Counted from the stretch's first letter, positions 1-7,812 are shown. The stretch: 39,442 bases of DNA from an uncultured Gammaproteobacteria bacterium (GCA_945787105.1 CALZGZ010000233.1:1-39442), one strand, 5' to 3'. Made by a program: numbers and translations. The notes: generated by a model not told the origin, from the sequence alone.

Positions 1-165
1 ACTGGCTTCTACGGCCGGATGACGGTACCCGAGGAAACACGTAATTACTTGGAGGCGACGGGTATGAGCGTGGTCAGCGCTCCTACCCGGGAGGCTATCG
101 ATGAATTCAACCGCTTACAGCAAGATTGCGCCAACATCGTTGCGGCATTACATCTAACCTGTTAG
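1..165 (+). CDS. Mth938-like (DUF498/NDUFAF3-type) protein, C-terminal part
   Basis: Frame 1 is open from the window edge to a TAG at 163-165, giving the last 54 residues of a protein. The tail has the Mth938-like pattern: a TG near the start of the fragment, a Pro-Glu-Glu helix start, a Leu-Glu-x-x-Gly-Met turn, a 'PTREAIDEFNRL' segment and the ending 'AALHLTC', close to the 'ALHLTC' end of this small single-domain family. The molecular role in bacteria is not established; the eukaryotic relative NDUFAF3 is a respiratory complex I assembly factor. The gene stops 9 bases before the DUF1820 start, so the two are probably co-transcribed. The 5' end lies outside the window. Family assignment is by motif memory, hence moderate confidence. 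Confidence 0.65.
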   Translation, partial: TGFYGRMTVPEETRNYLEATGMSVVSAPTREAIDEFNRLQQDCANIVAALHLTC

Positions 166-174
166 GTTCCCATC

Positions 175-510
175 ATGGGTAAGAAGAAAAGTATTTTTCG
201 GATAATTTTTCACAATCAGGGAAACGTCTACGAGCTTTATGCTCACGAGGTGAATCAAAGCGGGATGTTCGCATTCGTGGAAGTGGCGGATATCATCTTC
301 GGTGAACGCTCTAAACTCGTTGTCGATCCGTCCGAGGAACAACTAAAGTCGCAATTCGCAGGAGTCAAACGTACCTATATCCCCTTGCATAGTGTGGTAC
401 GAATTGACGAGGTGGACAAAGAAGGGAAAAATAAAATTATATCCAGTGGCGAAGACAAGGGGAACGTCACGCCATTCCCGATTCCGGTCACTCCACCCAA
501 GAGTGAATAA
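175..510 (+). CDS. DUF1820 family protein
   Basis: A 111-residue soluble protein with no signal peptide or membrane segment. It has the DUF1820 layout: a basic N-terminus ('MGKKKSIFRIIFHNQG'), a Tyr-Glu-Leu-Tyr-Ala strand, a 'FVEVADIIFG' segment and the 'Y(I)PLHSVVRIDEV' strand near residues 68-80, followed by a low-complexity Pro-rich tail. DUF1820 occurs mainly in gammaproteobacteria and has no known biochemical function; the PLHSVxRIDEV region resembles what is seen in small RNA- or protein-binding beta folds, but that is only an impression. ATG is preceded by a weak AGG 8 bases upstream. It follows the Mth938-like gene by 9 bases and converges with the radical SAM gene, 8 bases away. Confidence 0.8.
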   Translation: MGKKKSIFRIIFHNQGNVYELYAHEVNQSGMFAFVEVADIIFGERSKLVVDPSEEQLKSQFAGVKRTYIPLHSVVRIDEVDKEGKNKIISSGEDKGNVTPFPIPVTPPKSE

Positions 511-518
511 GCCGGGTC

Positions 519-1487
519 TCACCGGCGCCCATCAAACCGCCATAGCCCAGCTTCGGTCGCCAACTTACGCGCGTTCGTCACCTCCCTGGAGCCGGGGCGG
601 CGATTAATGGCAGCGTATTTCGGATGTTGTCCGACTTCGTGCGCGGGGCGGTACTGGTTCATGATGTTGACATAGGTGTCTCTTGATAACTCCGTGGCCA
701 ACCAGCGAAAAATCGCTTCGGCCTCGTCGAGTTGGTCGGGCATCACCAGATAGCGGACCAGCAATCCACGCCGAGCCAGGCCATCGCGCCCGAAACGCAA
801 CGATCCCACTTGCCGGTGCATCTCGACAATCGCCGCGCGCGCACGCTCCGGATAATCCTTGGCCTTGACGTACGCGCGTGCGCTCTCTCGGCGCCAGAAT
901 TTGAAATCCGGCATGTAGATATCAACCAGACCGTCAAGTAACCGGAGTGACGCAATGGCGTCATAGGCACTGGTGTTATAAACGATAGGCAGGCGCAATC
1001 CCCGCGGCACTGCCTCGGCAATGGCTTCCGCCACCTGGGGGGCAACATGCTCCGGGGTGACGAAATTGATGTTGTGACATCCGCGATCTTGCAACGCAAG
1101 CATATGGTCGGCGAGCTGATTCGCGCGAAATACCTGACCTTGATTGCGTTGAGAAATATCCCAATTCTGGCAGAACACGCATCGCAGATTGCACAATCCG
1201 AAAAAGATCGTGCCCGAACCGTTCCAACCACGCAGACAGTCTTCCTCACCGAAATGCGGGAATACACTTGAAACGACGGCATGACGGCCGGTATGACAGA
1301 CACGCATCTCATCCCGCAAACGGTTTACGTGACAGTTTCGGGGGCAAGCACAGCAATCCTCCAATTCATGCAGAGCCAACTCCGCCCGCGATCGTAATGC
1401 TTCTTTACTCATGCGCGAGTAGGCTGGTTTGAAATTTTCAATCACAAACCGACGATCTGGGGCTGGTGGCGTTCGCAGTGCAAACAT
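519..1487 (-). CDS. PflX-type radical SAM protein (COG1313)
   Basis: A 322-residue protein with the radical SAM cluster motif CxxxCxxC at Cys99, Cys103 and Cys106 ('CNLRCVFCQNWD'). An N-terminal Cys-rich stretch at residues 45-64 (CCACPRNC...C) is typical of the COG1313 group, and 'PHFGEEDCLRGWNGSGTIFF' precedes the cluster. These enzymes are relatives of pyruvate formate-lyase activase, and their substrates are mostly unknown. The ATG at 1487 is kept because the family normally has the 'FKPAYSRM' segment before the first cysteines, although no clear ribosome site precedes it. No pyruvate formate-lyase or other partner is adjacent. It probably acts in the cytoplasm on a protein or small molecule; I cannot say which. 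Confidence 0.85.
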   Translation of the reverse strand: MFALRTPPAPDRRFVIENFKPAYSRMSKEALRSRAELALHELEDCCACPRNCHVNRLRDEMRVCHTGRHAVVSSVFPHFGEEDCLRGWNGSGTIFFGLCNLRCVFCQNWDISQRNQGQVFRANQLADHMLALQDRGCHNINFVTPEHVAPQVAEAIAEAVPRGLRLPIVYNTSAYDAIASLRLLDGLVDIYMPDFKFWRRESARAYVKAKDYPERARAAIVEMHRQVGSLRFGRDGLARRGLLVRYLVMPDQLDEAEAIFRWLATELSRDTYVNIMNQYRPAHEVGQHPKYAAINRRPGSREVTNARKLATEAGLWRFDGRR

Positions 1488-1533
1488 GGCAACTATCTGT
1501 TTATCATAGTCTGCAAGTATTCAGACACGTCAT

Positions 1534-1644
1534 CTAACCCGCATTTTGCACCATGGACCCCGGATGGTGGCGACGGGACGTGCCCGGCGCGAAGTTCCCC
1601 TGCTGTGCGGGGACAAGCGCCGCGTTGGTGCGTTATGCGGATTA
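1534..1644. mobile_element. MITE-like inverted-repeat element, copy 1 (short form)
   Basis: An about 111-bp intergenic element with imperfect terminal inverted repeats. The left end reads CTAACCCGCATTTTGCACC (1534-1552) and the right end is its approximate reverse complement (1624-1644, GGTGC..TATGCGG). Inside are two blocks shared with the copies at 2775 and 18984: 'GGATGGTGGCGACGGG' and TTCCCCTGCTGTGCGGGG (1595-1612). No ORF of its own and no transposase in the window, so any movement would need an enzyme supplied elsewhere. It fills most of the gap between the radical SAM and DUF99 genes. No flanking direct repeat was found here. Confidence 0.6.
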
Positions 1645-1691
1645 AAACCACAATGCTGCCGATCATCTATTTCGTCCTCGAGTACATCAAT

Positions 1692-2258
1692 TCAGGCACG
1701 ATGGCGGCTTTCACCTTGCGTGATCCCGCTGGCGATAAGATGGGCTACGCGAATCGGTTCCGGCAATAATCCATGAACCGAGAGACGCGCTAATATATCT
1801 TCGACATCGCGCAGCCCGATACCAATGCGTTGCACATACACGCTCGATACCGGCTCCATCGGTCCCAACCGCTCTATAAGCTGCCATTTACGTCGTCCGC
1901 CAGGTACCTTGTCCAGCAACGCCTTTCTTATAGCCATGTAATTCGGCCGTTTGCGCGCCACCGCGATCACCGGGACCGCCAATTCAGAGTGCACACGGTT
2001 TAAATCAACTACGTTGAATCCCGCTACCGCCACACCCTGCAACAACACAGCATTCAAGTGACTGACAAAGCGTGACCGTTGAATCAAACCAACAATCGTG
2101 TCCGTGGCGTTGCGTCCGTCGCGCCTCACCCTACCCGAAAGCACTCCCTCTAAACGCAGATTGGCAAACACGGCGCCTACCAACAGCACGTCGCCGCGAT
2201 GTTGACGATCAAATGCGCCATCGTCAAACCCGATGACGTGCGACCAGCGTGTTCCCAT
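1692..2258 (-). CDS. DUF99 family protein (endonuclease dU-like)
   Basis: A 188-residue protein with the DUF99 signature in order: an N-terminal 'VIGFDDGAF' (acidic pair at residues 11-12), 'VGAVFANLRLEGVLSG', 'DGRNATDTIVGLI', 'GVAVAGFNVVDL', 'PVIAVARKRPN' and the C-terminal 'YVQRIGIGLRDVEDIL'. DUF99 proteins are found chiefly in archaea, have an RNase H/endonuclease V-like fold, and some are annotated as endonuclease dU; the Asp residues of GFDDG are likely metal ligands. A repair role on deaminated DNA is therefore family knowledge, not visible here. The ATG at 2258 is separated from the YbhB stop by 16 bases, so the two are likely one transcript. Copies of the same repeat flank the pair. 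No membrane or signal segment. Confidence 0.8.
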   Translation of the reverse strand: MGTRWSHVIGFDDGAFDRQHRGDVLLVGAVFANLRLEGVLSGRVRRDGRNATDTIVGLIQRSRFVSHLNAVLLQGVAVAGFNVVDLNRVHSELAVPVIAVARKRPNYMAIRKALLDKVPGGRRKWQLIERLGPMEPVSSVYVQRIGIGLRDVEDILARLSVHGLLPEPIRVAHLIASGITQGESRHRA

Positions 2259-2274
2259 GAATAACGCCGCGGAC

Positions 2275-2745
2275 CTAGCGCTGATACGTTCCGATTAGCT
2301 CGGCCTGGTCAAGGATGTGGTCAGCCATCGCCTGTTCAAGCTCCCGCTTGGTGGGGCTGCTCAGATCCGGCAGTTGCACATCAAGTGCGTATAACTTATG
2401 AAAATAGCGATGGCTACCGATCGGTGGACACGGACCGCCATAGCCGGTTCGTTGCCAGTCGTTGATTCCTTCCCGGGTTCCCGGGTGCAAATCGACGCTG
2501 CCTACACCCTCAGGAAGATCCGTGTCGCCCGGCGGCAGGTTGTAAAGCACCCAATGTACCCAGGTCATTTTCGGTGCCGCAGGGTCCGGGGCATCGGGGT
2601 CATCCACAATCAACACCAGGCTCTTGGCCGCCTCCGGTACACCGTGCCAACTCAGTGGTGGCGAGATATCGTCTCCATCACAGGTATATCGAGTCGGTAT
2701 CTCTCCATTCGGTGCGAAGGCGGCCGAGGTAATAACTAGTGTCAT
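2275..2745 (-). CDS. YbhB/YbcL family phosphatidylethanolamine-binding-like protein
   Basis: A 156-residue PEBP-fold protein. The ligand-pocket motifs are present: 'DDPDAPD' at residues 48-54, 'WVHW' at 62-65 and 'GYGGPCPPIGSHRY' at 101-114. The start is set at the ATG at 2745, which has a GGAG about 9 bases upstream; the longer open frame back to 2916 runs into the repeat element and reads as low-complexity sequence. E. coli YbhB and YbcL are small monomeric proteins of unclear function; the eukaryotic relative RKIP binds phospholipids and kinases. No signal peptide, so this one should be cytoplasmic. It is the upstream gene of a pair with the DUF99 gene, with the repeat just upstream, where it may supply or displace promoter sequence. 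Confidence 0.9.
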   Translation of the reverse strand: MTLVITSAAFAPNGEIPTRYTCDGDDISPPLSWHGVPEAAKSLVLIVDDPDAPDPAAPKMTWVHWVLYNLPPGDTDLPEGVGSVDLHPGTREGINDWQRTGYGGPCPPIGSHRYFHKLYALDVQLPDLSSPTKRELEQAMADHILDQAELIGTYQR

Positions 2746-2774
2746 GGCATTTGTCTCCACTGAGTCGCTAGCGT

Positions 2775-3047
2775 CTAGCCTGCATATTGCACCAAGGATC
2801 CCGGATGATGGCGAAGGGGTCGGGCGGCTGGACCCCCTGCTGTTCCCCTGCTGTGCGGGGACAGGCGCCGCGCTGGAGTGAAACCCGTAGCTAGCTATGG
2901 GTAGAGTGAAGCGCAAGTCCAGACGTTCGAGACCAAGCCAGCGCCGGGATAGGCGCAGACTGTCACACGAGATATTGCTCGAATTTCCTCATTCAAACAA
3001 ATCTTTAGTCTCTTCTTTACGCCGCCTTGGTGCAATATGCGGGCTAG
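2775..3047. mobile_element. MITE-like inverted-repeat element, copy 2, with 4-bp flanking repeat
   Basis: A 273-bp element bounded by 23-bp terminal inverted repeats (2775-2797 and 3025-3047) that differ at one position; the left end begins CTAGCCTGCATATTGCACC. The sequence GCGT stands directly outside both ends (2771-2774 and 3048-3051), as expected for a target-site duplication. Inside are the shared blocks 'GGATCCCGGATGATGGCG' (2796-2813) and TTCCCCTGCTGTGCGGGG (2843-2860), plus a local hairpin GGGGTC/GACCCC (2816-2836). There is no convincing ORF. The rest of the gap up to 3118 holds only an imperfect inverted repeat (GGTCAC 3065, GTGACC 3094) without a T run, just beyond the end of matA. 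Confidence 0.75.
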
Positions 3048-3118
3048 GCGTCCCGCTAGGTTTTGGTCACCACATGATTGGCCAAGTCCATCAGTGACCG
3101 CTAAGCTAGGCGTGAATT

Positions 3119-4519
3119 TTACGCAGCTGCGTCCAACATAGACTTGACCCGCTGGTAATCCCTGGCCATCGACTTTGACATCGCAATGGTGCCCGCATTA
3201 ACGAAATTTTCGTGATTGGCGATTACCATATCCGGATCGTATCGATAATTCACCATACATCCAAAAGATTGTCGAAGACCTCGTTCTGACACATCGGCAA
3301 ACGTATTGATTCGTTCTATGGCCGCGCCGTTTGCGAGATGAAACGCAGCCACCGGATCATGCAGGCTTCCGTCTTCACGACGCGCCCTAGTCAAATAAGC
3401 CAACACCGTTAATCGAAGCGCTTGCCGCAGTTCTTCGTGTTGTTGATTGCGCTCATCGCCCACTGCCGCTAACAAGGCCTCGATCACATCCTCCAAACCA
3501 GTGAGGTTGCGCAAATCATCGGCGAAAGCTCCCAAGACATTGCGCACCAAATTGGAATCAAAACCAGTTGGCAAGCCTTCAGTCGCGATGTTTTGCAACG
3601 CACTGGAGAATCTGGGAATTGGAGAAAGCGTGGTGAACGTATTAAGTGACGGAAATTCTTGCTGTAATTCGGCTAACACTTGCTTAATCAAGAAGTTCCC
3701 AAACGATATCCCACGTAATCCACGCTGCGTATTATTTATTGAATAAAAGATCGCAGTGTCGGCTTGTTGAGGCTCCGCAATAGGCAAATTCTGATCAATT
3801 AATGGTGGGATAGTTGTTGCAATCCCCTTCATTAGCGCCACCTGCACGAAAATGAGTGGCTCATCCGACAAGGCTGGATGGAAAAAAGCGAAACAGCGTC
3901 GATCCTCCGCTAATCGTCGACGCAGATCGTCCCAGCCCTTAATTTCATGCACTGATTCATACGCTATCAATTTCTCCAAGATGTGCGCCCGACTAGTCCA
4001 TTCGATGCGTTCGAGCCGCAAAAACCCGCGATTGAACCAGGAGTCGAATAGATGCTTCAGATCCGCATCTACAAGTCGTAGGTGGGGCCGGGCTCGTGCC
4101 AAACGAATTAAATCAGAACGCATGTCGACTAATGCCTTGGTTCCATACGGCGCCATATTCAATTGTCGAAACAGCTCTTGTCTGGGAGGCTCCACCGCTT
4201 GAATTAACTTGAGCAAATCATCGTCATGCTTCGTTTCAAAATATCTCTGTGCAGTACCGCTAATTTCACTTAGGTTCGGTCCGAAACGTGAATACAGTAG
4301 CTCGAAAAACTGAATGCGTTGTGCATCGTCCATGTCTGAATACCATTGCAAAATATCCCTCGCTATGGCGATTGATGACGCCTCACCATAGCCATCGAGC
4401 AGTTTTTGACACCATTCCTCCATTGAATGGCCATCGCTTTTCCCTGCTTGCATGCGTAGCAGTTCACGACCGCGGTCGGCGACGGTCTCCATAAGACGGT
4501 CCAGCCACTGCGTTCTCAT
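3119..4519 (-). CDS. matA: Malonyl-CoA decarboxylase
   Basis: A 466-residue protein of the malonyl-CoA decarboxylase family, which converts malonyl-CoA to acetyl-CoA and CO2. The first two thirds are the helical domain; the catalytic domain carries 'TLSPIPRF' with Ser299 and 'FHLANGA' with His394. These match the Ser-His dyad described for the human enzyme, with the same spacing. 'GISFGNFLIKQV' and 'SFGCMVNYRYD' are further family motifs. The start is the ATG at 4519, which overlaps the stop of matM (TAATG); an upstream extension would read through the transporter gene. It is the last gene of a matP-matQ-matM-matA operon, the order known from rhizobial malonate loci. Cytoplasmic. Very confident about the family, and context supports malonate use. 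Confidence 0.95.
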   Translation of the reverse strand: MRTQWLDRLMETVADRGRELLRMQAGKSDGHSMEEWCQKLLDGYGEASSIAIARDILQWYSDMDDAQRIQFFELLYSRFGPNLSEISGTAQRYFETKHDDDLLKLIQAVEPPRQELFRQLNMAPYGTKALVDMRSDLIRLARARPHLRLVDADLKHLFDSWFNRGFLRLERIEWTSRAHILEKLIAYESVHEIKGWDDLRRRLAEDRRCFAFFHPALSDEPLIFVQVALMKGIATTIPPLIDQNLPIAEPQQADTAIFYSINNTQRGLRGISFGNFLIKQVLAELQQEFPSLNTFTTLSPIPRFSSALQNIATEGLPTGFDSNLVRNVLGAFADDLRNLTGLEDVIEALLAAVGDERNQQHEELRQALRLTVLAYLTRARREDGSLHDPVAAFHLANGAAIERINTFADVSERGLRQSFGCMVNYRYDPDMVIANHENFVNAGTIAMSKSMARDYQRVKSMLDAAA

Positions 4520-5835
4520 TATTGTTTTGTTCCCATCAGGTAGTCCGGTAACCACGTGGCAATTTGAGGAAACACGCACAAAAGTACAATACCGATGACC
4601 ATGCAGAGCATAAATGGCAGCGCCCCCCATAGCACTACCGGTAGCTTTACATCAGGAACAATACCGTTGATGACGTACAAGTTGAGGCCTACAGGAGGAG
4701 TTATCAGGCCTATCTCCATATTCACCGTCAATACAACGCCGAACCATATCGGGTCAAATCCGGCCTGCGTAATGATCGGCAGGAGCGTCGGCGTGGTCAT
4801 CAAGATCACCGCCACCGGTGGCAAGAAGAACCCGGCGACGAGCAAAAAGATATTGATGAACAGCAACAGTGTCCACCGGCTCACGTCTAGCGTAGCAATC
4901 CACTCGGCGATCCCTTGGGTAATGTACAAGGTCGACATCATGTAACTGAACAACGCCGCCATCCCAATGATCAGCATCAGCATCACGGATTCGCGGGTGG
5001 CGGTCCTCAAGATCGCCCACAACGCAGCCGGCCGCCACACCTTGTAGATCAGCATCACCAACATGATCGCAAAAAAGGCGCCGACACCCGCTGCCTCCGA
5101 AGGCGTCGCAACACCACCATACAATGCCCACAACACGAGCACGATGATGATCAGAAACGGGATGACCTTAGGCAAGATGATCAGTTTTTCTTTCAGTGAG
5201 AAACTCTTATCCTCTTCGGTAAATCTATAGCCCTTGGTGTACGCGTATATCCACGCCCAGGCCATAAACAACAACGTCAGCATGATGCCGGGCAGCAAAC
5301 CAGCGATGAACAACCGGCCGATAGACGTCTCGGTTGAGATGCCATAGACAATCATGGTGATACTGGGGGGGATCAGAATCCCGAGCGTGCCACCGGCGGC
5401 AATGGCCCCTGTCGCCAGTCCCGCGGGGTATCCGCGCTTGCGCAGCTCGGGAATCCCCATTTTACCGATGGCCGCGCAGGTCGCCGGTGACGAGCCGGTC
5501 AATGCCGCGAACACACCACATGCGCCGATATTGGAGATCAGCAAACCTCCCGGGACCCGATACAGCCAACGGTCCAGCGCCTCATAGAGATCTGCACCGG
5601 CGCGGGATGCGGCCACCGCGGCGCCCATCAACAGAAACATGGGGATCGACAACAACGCGAATTCATCTAGGCCGCCAAACAGGGTCTCGGCAATGACGTT
5701 AAAACTGCCGGGGCCGTCGACAATCAGCAGAAACACAATCGCCACCGATCCCAGTGCAAACGCCACGGGCATGCCGGTGATCAAGAATAGTATTAACGTG
5801 CCCGCCGCCAGTACGCCCCAGCCCAGTTCGGACAT
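4519..5835 (-). CDS. matM: TRAP transporter large permease (DctM type), probably for malonate
   Basis: A 438-residue, very hydrophobic inner-membrane protein with about twelve predicted membrane spans. It has family landmarks: 'LFLITGMPVAFALG' at the N-terminus, 'LSIPMFLLMGA' near residues 62-72, 'GSSPATCAAIGKMGIPELRKRGYP' and 'AAGGTLGILIPPSITMIVYG'. DctM subunits form the ion-coupled channel of tripartite ATP-independent periplasmic transporters. Its ATG overlaps the TGA of the small permease gene (TGATG) and its own stop overlaps the matA start, so translation of the three is coupled. The substrate is inferred from the adjacent malonyl-CoA decarboxylase; other C3-C4 dicarboxylates such as methylmalonate are possible. 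Confidence 0.9.
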   Translation of the reverse strand: MSELGWGVLAAGTLILFLITGMPVAFALGSVAIVFLLIVDGPGSFNVIAETLFGGLDEFALLSIPMFLLMGAAVAASRAGADLYEALDRWLYRVPGGLLISNIGACGVFAALTGSSPATCAAIGKMGIPELRKRGYPAGLATGAIAAGGTLGILIPPSITMIVYGISTETSIGRLFIAGLLPGIMLTLLFMAWAWIYAYTKGYRFTEEDKSFSLKEKLIILPKVIPFLIIIVLVLWALYGGVATPSEAAGVGAFFAIMLVMLIYKVWRPAALWAILRTATRESVMLMLIIGMAALFSYMMSTLYITQGIAEWIATLDVSRWTLLLFINIFLLVAGFFLPPVAVILMTTPTLLPIITQAGFDPIWFGVVLTVNMEIGLITPPVGLNLYVINGIVPDVKLPVVLWGALPFMLCMVIGIVLLCVFPQIATWLPDYLMGTKQ

Positions 5836-6347
5836 CAGGGCCCTTCCTCGATCCCAAACGGCAAATCGCGTCCGGACAACAAGTTAATGATATCGACCAG
5901 GTATTGCAGCGACAGGATACCGAAACCAAGGGGCATCGCCAGGTAGGGTATCCATAACCGCACTTCCCAAATGGTGTCCGACACCCAGGCGCTGTCCCAG
6001 GACTCCAGCCACAACTCATATCCCAACCAAGCAATCAGTACACAAAAAACAAATGCGAGGGCATACGCCACTACTGCCAGATAAAACCTGGGCCGGGAAG
6101 CGAGATACATCGGCACTAGCTCGACATTGACGTGACCCCGAGTCAACAACACATAGGGGCTGCCCACGAACGTGGCCGCAATCAAAAGATAGGTCACGAA
6201 CTCGGTTTGCCAGTAAGATGATTCCTGCAACACGTAGCGGACCCACACCATGTGGCACACAACGGCTACCGAAACCAGGATCATCAACGCTGCAATGACC
6301 CCGCAAACCTTGGACAGGAACTCCACACCCTTTGCAAAGTGTTTCAT
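5835..6347 (-). CDS. matQ: TRAP transporter small permease (DctQ type)
   Basis: A 170-residue membrane protein with four hydrophobic segments (about residues 12-35, 48-66, 88-110 and 130-152). It matches the DctQ layout, including 'W(V)RYVLQESSYWQTEFVTYLL' and 'LTRGHVNVELVP' in the loop before the third span. DctQ joins DctM to form the membrane complex that accepts substrate from the binding protein. The start ATG at 6347 lies 80 bases after the end of the binding-protein gene, and the stop overlaps matM by one base. The intervening 80 bases contain a strong stem-loop, described separately. Function is assigned by family and by position between matP and matM. Confidence 0.88.
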   Translation of the reverse strand: MKHFAKGVEFLSKVCGVIAALMILVSVAVVCHMVWVRYVLQESSYWQTEFVTYLLIAATFVGSPYVLLTRGHVNVELVPMYLASRPRFYLAVVAYALAFVFCVLIAWLGYELWLESWDSAWVSDTIWEVRLWIPYLAMPLGFGILSLQYLVDIINLLSGRDLPFGIEEGP

Positions 6348-6372
6348 CGTCCTAACCTACACGCGTACCAGA

Positions 6373-6406
6373 AGCGAACTGCCAATACAACGATCGGCAG
6401 TCCGCT
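6373..6406 (-). promoter_or_regulatory. Intercistronic stem-loop between matP and matQ
   Basis: AGCGAACTGCC (6373-6383) and GGCAGTCCGCT (6396-6406) pair as 4 + 6 base pairs around one mismatch, with a 12-base loop. The hairpin sits between the binding-protein gene and the permease genes. Such stem-loops in transporter operons often protect the upstream message, so that the binding protein is made in excess over the membrane subunits. No T run follows on the transcribed strand, so it does not look like a full terminator. The structure is seen; the role is inferred. Confidence 0.6.
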
Positions 6407-6427
6407 CACATCCCGTTGACGCACGTT

Positions 6428-7435
6428 TTAATCGACCGACAAAGCTAGGTCCAGCAGTTCGCGGCCGCCCTTAACCTTGTCCGCAAACGCCTTGTACGAG
6501 CTAATATTGGCAATATCACGCCACATCTTGGCTTGCTCAGCGGTCATGGTGACCACCTTCACGCCCGCTTTTTTATAGACATCGACCAGACGATCGTCGG
6601 TCTTCTTGGCTTCAACAAAGGCATATTCCTCCGCCTTTTTCGCCGCCTTCATGAGCGCGTCCTGTTGCTCGGGGTTCAGCTTATTAAAGCTCTTGATCGA
6701 CATCAAAATTGGCTCGTACATCACCCACAAGGCATGGTCGCCCGGGGCGGTGAGACACTTGACCTGTTCGTAGAGACGATAGGAGACGAAGCTGGCCGAG
6801 CTGGTGTTGGCGGCGTTCAACACGCCGGTCTGCAACGCCGTATAGATCTCCGAACTGGGCATCGACGCAATCGAAGCTCCGGCCGCTGCCAGCATTTGTT
6901 CAAATGCCTTGCCAGCCGCGCGAAATTGCTGACCTTTCACGTCCTTCGGCTCCAGGATACAGGTGTCTTTCGACGCAAAACCACCCGCTAGCCAAGTATC
7001 CGCCAACACCATCACACCGGCTTCATTCATGATCTTCTTGATTCGTTGCATAAACTCCGAGTTGTTCAGGCGTTTGGCGTGATCATGGTTCTTCACCAGT
7101 CCCGGCATCAAAGTCAGATTGAATTGAGGATGTTTACCGCCGGCATAGGCAAGTGGAAACGCGCTGATATCAAGGTTACCTCGGGTCATCGCGGTCCATT
7201 GTTCCTTGGGTTTGAACAGGGACTTACCGGGAAACACCTTGATGTCCAACCCAATGTTGGCGTTGTTCACTTCCCGGGCGATGATCTGCACCATTTCATC
7301 GCGAATATCGCCCTTACCACCGGGCCACTGATGAGATGCCCTCAGTTGCATCTCCGCCGCCACCCCGGCTGCGGGCACCGCCAGGCATAATGCACCCAGT
7401 GCCGCCGCCAAGGTCGAAAAAATCAACTTTCTCAT
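6428..7435 (-). CDS. matP: TRAP transporter periplasmic substrate-binding protein (DctP type)
   Basis: A 335-residue exported solute-binding protein. Residues 1-27 are a Sec signal peptide (basic MRK, hydrophobic core, 'AGVAA' before the likely cut). The mature part has the DctP features: an opening 'LRASHQWPGG', 'GDIRDEMVQIIAREV', a middle 'KDVKGQQFRAAGKAFEQMLAAAGA', then 'PSSEIYTALQTGVLNAAN', where an Arg and Asn usually hold the substrate carboxylate. It binds the acid in the periplasm and hands it to MatQM. A GGAGG lies 7 bases before the ATG. As first gene of the operon it is transcribed from the long divergent gap shared with the acyltransferase gene. Malonate as ligand is inferred from matA next door. 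Confidence 0.9.
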   Translation of the reverse strand: MRKLIFSTLAAALGALCLAVPAAGVAAEMQLRASHQWPGGKGDIRDEMVQIIAREVNNANIGLDIKVFPGKSLFKPKEQWTAMTRGNLDISAFPLAYAGGKHPQFNLTLMPGLVKNHDHAKRLNNSEFMQRIKKIMNEAGVMVLADTWLAGGFASKDTCILEPKDVKGQQFRAAGKAFEQMLAAAGASIASMPSSEIYTALQTGVLNAANTSSASFVSYRLYEQVKCLTAPGDHALWVMYEPILMSIKSFNKLNPEQQDALMKAAKKAEEYAFVEAKKTDDRLVDVYKKAGVKVVTMTAEQAKMWRDIANISSYKAFADKVKGGRELLDLALSVD

Positions 7436-7734
7436 GTCTAATCCTCCAATCGGTTATGTTTAAATACTGCGAACCGCCCATTTTAAGGCAGATTGGGTCA
7501 TTTCCCGAAATCCGATCAGCGCTGTACCCGGGGCGGTTAACATTTTCCGCCAATCTTACGACAGCACTGGCACCTCCGTGCGCCCGCGGTCAACGTAACC
7601 CTGGTCGATATGGGCTGTGTATCGTGAGGCATCTCGATGATTGATACCAGGCCACCGCGGGCGGATCTGCCGCGCATCTGCTCGGCGATTAGTAGTTTAT
7701 TGATACCAACGATCTCATCGACCCGTTTCGGTCC

Positions 7735-7763
7735 ATGACACCGCTATTTGTAATAGCTATCAT
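7735..7763 (+). promoter_or_regulatory. Putative sigma-70 promoter for the malonyl acyltransferase gene
   Basis: ATGACA (7735-7740) and TATCAT (7758-7763) each match the sigma-70 hexamers at five of six positions and are 17 bases apart. Transcription would begin near 7770, giving a leader of about 85 bases before the ATG at 7856. Sequence match only. Confidence 0.5.
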
Positions 7764-7812
7764 TGCAAGTGCGGCGTCCGTCGCGAACATCACTGCTTTT
7801 TGCTCGGCGCAG

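Noticed and set aside
2746-2916. N-terminal extension of the YbhB protein back to 2916
   Set aside because: The added codons lie in the repeat element, and the family begins at the ATG at 2745, which has its own ribosome site.
4754-5131. Second minus-strand frame within matM
   Set aside because: An out-of-frame shadow of the transporter gene; its repetitive DADLQG/DHVGD translation reflects codons for membrane residues.
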